Positions 60,154 through 64,000 of a stretch of DNA of 64,000 bases are shown piece after piece. Below the pieces are notes generated by a model. It made no database searches. It saw nothing but the letters and a program-made list of their open reading frames with translations, and was not told where the DNA came from. Within the stretch, counting starts at the first letter, position 1. Every line of letters starts with the position of its first letter. Made by a program: the position numbers and the translations under genes. This DNA comes from Listeria rocourtiae FSL F6-920 (GTDB lineage Bacteria; Bacillota; Bacilli; Lactobacillales; Listeriaceae). The stretch is taken from the NCBI RefSeq assembly GCF_000525975.1, contig NZ_AODK01000033.1, positions 36,560-100,559 on the forward strand. The letters are read 5' to 3'.

Positions 60154-61216
60154 ATGTTCGGTATCTCCATTTATCTATCAAACGACAATGACTTTGAAAC
60201 AACAATCCAGCAAGCATCCAAAAACGGTTTTTCCCTTATTTTTAGTTCGTTACACATACCCGAAGAAAATCCAGCAAACTATCACCAGCTACTAACAAGG
60301 CTTGGCGCTGCTGCCAAAGAAGATAATATGCAGTTAATTCTTGATATTTCCACTGAATCACTCGCACATATTGATCTCACTATCGACAATGCAGAGCGAC
60401 TAACTGAACTTGGCGTCACCGGCTTACGCGTGGATTATGGTTTAACAATAGACGAAATCGCAAAACTCGCTACGAAAATCAAAGTCTATCTTAATGCTAG
60501 CACGATTGATGAGCCATTTTTTAAAATCGCTTTTACAGGCTGGCATTGATATCTCACAAGTAGAAGCATTTCACAACTATTATCCAAAACCACATACAGG
60601 CCTTGACGTTCCTTTTTTTAAACAAACAAATGAATTTCTACACAGCTATGGTCTAAAAGTCGCCGCTTTTGTCCCAGGTGATGAAGAAAAACGCCAGCCA
60701 TTGTTCGAGGGACTACCAACTCTAGAAAAACATCGACACACACACCCATTTGTCGCAGCACTTGAATTAGAAACACTTGGTATCGATCACGTTTATATTG
60801 GCGATCCATCATTACAAACACAAACAATAGAACAATTTTCCGCGTTTGCAAAAGAACAAACAATTCTACTTGATTGTGAGCTGTCAAAGGAACTAGACTC
60901 TCGTATCCAGCAACACCTTTTACAACCAGATAACAACCGCATGGACCCAGCGCGCGATCTTATTCGTTTAGAAAAATCACGCCCAGCTTTAGGGAAAATC
61001 GATATTGCACCTTTACCTACAAATGTCCGTCCAATCGGTAGCATTCTCATCGATAACCAATTATTTGGACGTTACCAAGGCGAAATTACGATTGCTACTC
61101 GCGACTTACCTGACGAACCAAAGTCAAATACTATCGGTCACCTCACCCCAGAATCCATTGCTATACTACCATTTATAAAGCCAGGACAGATACTTCGGTT
61201 AAGACAATACAATTGA
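60154..61216 (+). CDS. mupG: 6-phospho-N-acetylmuramidase-like (MupG/DUF871), one frameshift
   Basis: MupG splits MurNAc-6-P-GlcNAc after uptake by a PTS such as MurP. Starts MFGISIYLSNDNDFETTIQQ; the six-T run 60517-60522 breaks the frame, and with five Ts NASTIDEPF joins LKSLLQAGIDISQVEAFHNY. Corrected length 353: a TIM barrel (1-230) plus a C-terminal cyclophilin-like domain (RPIGSILIDNQLFGRYQGE). Lies 10 kb from murP-murQ but completes the same pathway. Confidence 0.88.
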
Positions 61217-61298
61217 AAAGCATGCCCTTGAAGGCACCATTTATTATAGTAAGAGCAGAATATTCTTCCACACCTACCTTTGTAACACCAATGTTTTA

Positions 61299-62651
61299 CT
61301 ACGCCATTATCGTCTTTTCAGTATGCACAACTGGACCACCACCGAAACGAGTAACCTTATTCGAAGCAAATGAAGACATTACATTTTTTGTATCTAAAAT
61401 TAAAGCACTGTTTGCAAATATCTGCTCCTTATCAAAAATGTCATGGCATGTCATCATAATAACCAAATCATAGGTTGCAAAACGATTGTAATCAAGCGGA
61501 ATCGTTTCCTGAGTCACGCCATTATAATCTCTATATTTTGTTGCTAATGGATCACAGAAATCCACACTAGCTCCCGATTTTATAAGGTTTTCATAAACAG
61601 AAATACTTGGTGACTCTCGAAGATCGTCAATATTCTCTTTATACGCCATACCAAGTAGTAAAACACGCGAACCACTCAACGCCTTTTGTTTGCTATTCAA
61701 CGTCTTCATCGCTTTATGAACAACATGCTCTGGCATTTGATGATTAGTCTCCTGCGCCAACTCAATAAAACGGCTGAAAAAATTAACCTCCTTCGCTTTC
61801 CAAGATAAATAAATCGGATCTAACGGAATACAATGCCCGCCAATTCCTGGTCCTGGGTTAAATCGCATAAACCCAAATGGTTTTGTACTGGATGCTTCAA
61901 TCGTTTCCCAAACATCAATGTCTAATTTTTCGCACAATAATGACATTTCATTAATAAACGCTATATTAATGCTTCGAAACGTATTTTCAAGGAGCTTACT
62001 CATCTCTGCCACTTCCGTCGATGCCACAGGTACTACATGGTTGATTACCTGTTCGTATAGAGCTGTTCCCACCTGCATCGAAATCGGTGTCATACCTCCC
62101 AATACTTTTGGTGTATTTTCTGTTTGGTATGTTTTATTACCTGGATCAACTCGCTCTGGCGAATAGCATACATAGAAATCTTCATCTAATTTCCAACCAT
62201 CTTTTTCAATTGGCAAATAAAGCAATTCCTTAGAGGTACCTGGATATGTTGTACTTTCCAACACTACAGCCGTATTAGGTGTCATATTCTCACGAATCAT
62301 ATCCACCGCACTTACGATATATGAAATATCTGGTTCATATGATTTAGTTAGAGGTGTTGGTACGCATATAATGATTGCGTCTGCCTTTGCTAGATTTTCA
62401 GAGTCTGTAGTCGCAATAAGCTGTTTGTTTCCAACCAATTTTGCTAAACGTTCCGATGTGATGTCCATAATATCAGATTTACCTTGATTAACAAGCATTA
62501 CTTTTGGCTCGCTTGGATCAAATCCAATAACTTGAAAACCAGCTTCAGCAAAGGAGATGGCTAGTGGTAAACCAACATAGCCAAGCCCCATAACCGCGAT
62601 AACCGCTTCCTTTTTATTCAATCTATTCTTTATCTTCTCGAAATTATTCAT
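61299..62651 (-). CDS. nucleotide-sugar 6-dehydrogenase (UDP-GlcNAc/ManNAc type)
   Basis: NAD-dependent oxidation of a UDP-sugar to its uronate. 450 residues from the ATG seven bases after GGAG. Rossmann VMGLGYVGLPLA at 20-31, ESTTYPGTS near 132, and catalytic Cys274 in GPGIGGHCIPLDPIY. That cysteine context is the WecC/WbpA (N-acetyl-sugar) pattern; streptococcal HasB-type UDP-glucose dehydrogenases read GGYCLPKD. Follows the HasA-like gene by 23 bases, so it feeds the same polymer. Confidence 0.85.
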   Translation of the reverse strand: MNNFEKIKNRLNKKEAVIAVMGLGYVGLPLAISFAEAGFQVIGFDPSEPKVMLVNQGKSDIMDITSERLAKLVGNKQLIATTDSENLAKADAIIICVPTPLTKSYEPDISYIVSAVDMIRENMTPNTAVVLESTTYPGTSKELLYLPIEKDGWKLDEDFYVCYSPERVDPGNKTYQTENTPKVLGGMTPISMQVGTALYEQVINHVVPVASTEVAEMSKLLENTFRSINIAFINEMSLLCEKLDIDVWETIEASSTKPFGFMRFNPGPGIGGHCIPLDPIYLSWKAKEVNFFSRFIELAQETNHQMPEHVVHKAMKTLNSKQKALSGSRVLLLGMAYKENIDDLRESPSISVYENLIKSGASVDFCDPLATKYRDYNGVTQETIPLDYNRFATYDLVIMMTCHDIFDKEQIFANSALILDTKNVMSSFASNKVTRFGGGPVVHTEKTIMA

Positions 62652-62674
62652 CTCATTACTCCTTTTTATATGCC

Positions 62675-63937
62675 TTAACGTGTTCCCCATTTATCTACAC
62701 GTAATGTTGCCAACGCTGTTAAACGCACAATATGAATAGTGAAAAAATGAATGAGACCATAAATTGGTGCCATTAAATAGCAGAGTGGATACTTAAATAT
62801 ATAGTGTACATTCCTCGCATAGGCAGATAGACAAGCCAAAATCAAGTAAAATACCCAATCGATCCATGTCAAATCCCAAAAATGCCAAATAATATTATAT
62901 CCAACAGCTGCTAGGAAAATAATCCATAACACAATCTCAACGAACGACCATAAAAATACAATTGGATGCGTAAAAATCATGCGCATCGATATAAACGTCT
63001 CTCTAAAAAAGGATTTACTCCATCGTGTTTGTTGCTTTAAAAATACACGCATCGAATCTGGAACATCCGTAATACATTCCGCTGTTGACTGATAAATCGT
63101 AGTACCTTTCTCAATCGCATAGTTTGTTAAGCAACGGTCATCCCCAACAGATGCCGGCACTCCAAGTACTTGTTGGTTTAGATATCGCTGTAGATTATCC
63201 ATAACAACCTCACGTCGATAGCAACTAATCGGTCCCGAACAAACAAGAATATGTCCAGTGACTGACTGCGAGGCACGCTCCACACGAAAAGCATTATCAT
63301 AACGCATATCTAAAAGGCGTGTTAACAAATTGGTATCACGATTCCGAGCATTAATATGGCCTGTTGCAGCCATCACTTTTTCATCAGCAAACGGTCGCAT
63401 TAACTCATATAATGTGTTCGGGAAAATCTCCCCATCTGAATCCATCGTAAAAAATATGTCCCCCGTGGAGTGCTCAAAGGCGTATGCCTGCGCATGTCGC
63501 TTCCCTTGGTTCTTCTCCATCTCGTGAATAATGATATTCGTTGTATTTGGCAATTTGGCTTCTGCTATATATTTTCTTAAAGCAATTACAGCCTCTTTCG
63601 ACTTACTACCATCGTCCACAAAAAAGATTTCATGTATTGGATAAGTCTGTTTCTGAATTGTCTCCATTAAACGAATAATCGCTTCACTAGATTCATTATA
63701 AGCTGGGATAACAACTGTTACTTTCAAATTCGGTGGGTCATTTTCTTTCGGCTTATAGAACATAGATAACGTCATTTTAATAATTAGATAAATAACCATA
63801 CCCCAACCATAGATACTAAACGATGTTGAAATATTACCCGTTCTCCAAAAACCAATCATCTCTAGCATTGCTACACAAAGTATAAAACCAAATAAAGAGA
63901 TAATAAATGATGATTTTTTCGTCCCTTTTTCAAACAT
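62675..63937 (-). CDS. processive family 2 glycosyltransferase, class I hyaluronan synthase-like
   Basis: 420 residues, the HasA size and layout: two N-terminal helices (about 10-28, 42-61), a GT2 domain, then about three C-terminal helices. DxD at 166-168, GHINARNRDTNLLTRLLDM and ERASQSVTGHILVCSGP, GDDRCLTNYAIEKG at 265, and the product-channel motif QQTRW at 302. From memory these blocks are nearly those of Streptococcus pyogenes HasA, and even the WGTR end is shared. Makes an exported polysaccharide; identity depends on the partner dehydrogenase. GGGAG ahead of the ATG; a TATAAT lies at 63981-63986. Confidence 0.85.
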   Translation of the reverse strand: MFEKGTKKSSFIISLFGFILCVAMLEMIGFWRTGNISTSFSIYGWGMVIYLIIKMTLSMFYKPKENDPPNLKVTVVIPAYNESSEAIIRLMETIQKQTYPIHEIFFVDDGSKSKEAVIALRKYIAEAKLPNTTNIIIHEMEKNQGKRHAQAYAFEHSTGDIFFTMDSDGEIFPNTLYELMRPFADEKVMAATGHINARNRDTNLLTRLLDMRYDNAFRVERASQSVTGHILVCSGPISCYRREVVMDNLQRYLNQQVLGVPASVGDDRCLTNYAIEKGTTIYQSTAECITDVPDSMRVFLKQQTRWSKSFFRETFISMRMIFTHPIVFLWSFVEIVLWIIFLAAVGYNIIWHFWDLTWIDWVFYLILACLSAYARNVHYIFKYPLCYLMAPIYGLIHFFTIHIVRLTALATLRVDKWGTR

Positions 63938-64000
63938 TCTGTCAACTCCCTTAATTATTTGAATTTCAAAAAATCAAAACATTATATATATAAACTAAAA

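Noticed and set aside
62675..63937. Cellulose/PssE-type synthase or NodC assignment
   Set aside because: The conserved blocks and C-terminal WGTR match HasA much better, and no PilZ domain or large C-terminal extension is present.

Overview
The window looks like the chromosome of a low-GC Firmicute, most likely a Listeria species other than L. monocytogenes. From memory (no search was run), the gene order argF-D-B-J-C, thiI-nifZ-ezrA, rpsD, tyrS, ccpA, aroA, ampS, murC, sftA, ytpR-Q-P, ytoP, trmB, dat, pepV, murJ/ytgP, trpEGDCFBA and leuS matches the Listeria core backbone. Sigma-B promoters in front of csbD and the DUF948/YtxH pair, and T-box leaders, fit the same group.

Layout. 1-4953 is an arginine biosynthesis operon on the minus strand behind a consensus promoter. 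5.1-11.4 kb holds csbD, thiI, a cysteine desulfurase, ezrA, a methionine sulfoxide reductase and rpsD with its S4 leader. 11.4-22.6 kb carries tyrS (Tyr T-box), ccpA, aroA, stress genes, ampS, murC and sftA. 22.9-29.8 kb is a row of small housekeeping genes plus a CsoR-like repressor. 29.8-30.8 kb is a gene-free block of hairpin repeats. 30.8-39.1 kb holds a MarR/MFS pair, a DUF4440 gene with a possible translational switch, dat, pepV, nnrD and a lipid II flippase. 39.3-46.3 kb is the trp operon behind two tandem Trp T-boxes. 46.4-50.6 kb is a MurNAc uptake locus (murQ, murP, an RpiR regulator) with a two-gene secreted-peptide cassette on the other strand between murP and the regulator. 50.7-53.4 kb is a two-component system with a 44-residue membrane peptide and a lytic transglycosylase. 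leuS (Leu T-box), a permease, ytqAB and mupG follow. The window ends with a hyaluronan-synthase-like glycosyltransferase and a nucleotide-sugar dehydrogenase.

Several parts connect. murP, murQ, the RpiR regulator and mupG together make a muropeptide-sugar salvage route. Cell-wall genes (murC, murJ, ezrA, sftA, dat, the transglycosylase) are abundant. T-boxes couple tyrS, trp and leuS to charged tRNA.

Quality caveat: about eighteen genes carry a single-base frameshift, almost always one extra base in an A/T homopolymer, and one of them is the essential rpsD. I read this as sequencing error and annotate these genes as full-length CDS with the break noted. For each of them the corrected length becomes an exact multiple of three.

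The most interesting items are the HasA-like capsule locus at the right edge, the secreted-peptide cassette at 47.5-48.1 kb, the covarying structured repeat found twice, the ligand-less CsoR homologue with GC-rich operators, the tandem Trp T-boxes with different tRNA-pairing bulges, and the leader of the DUF4440 gene.
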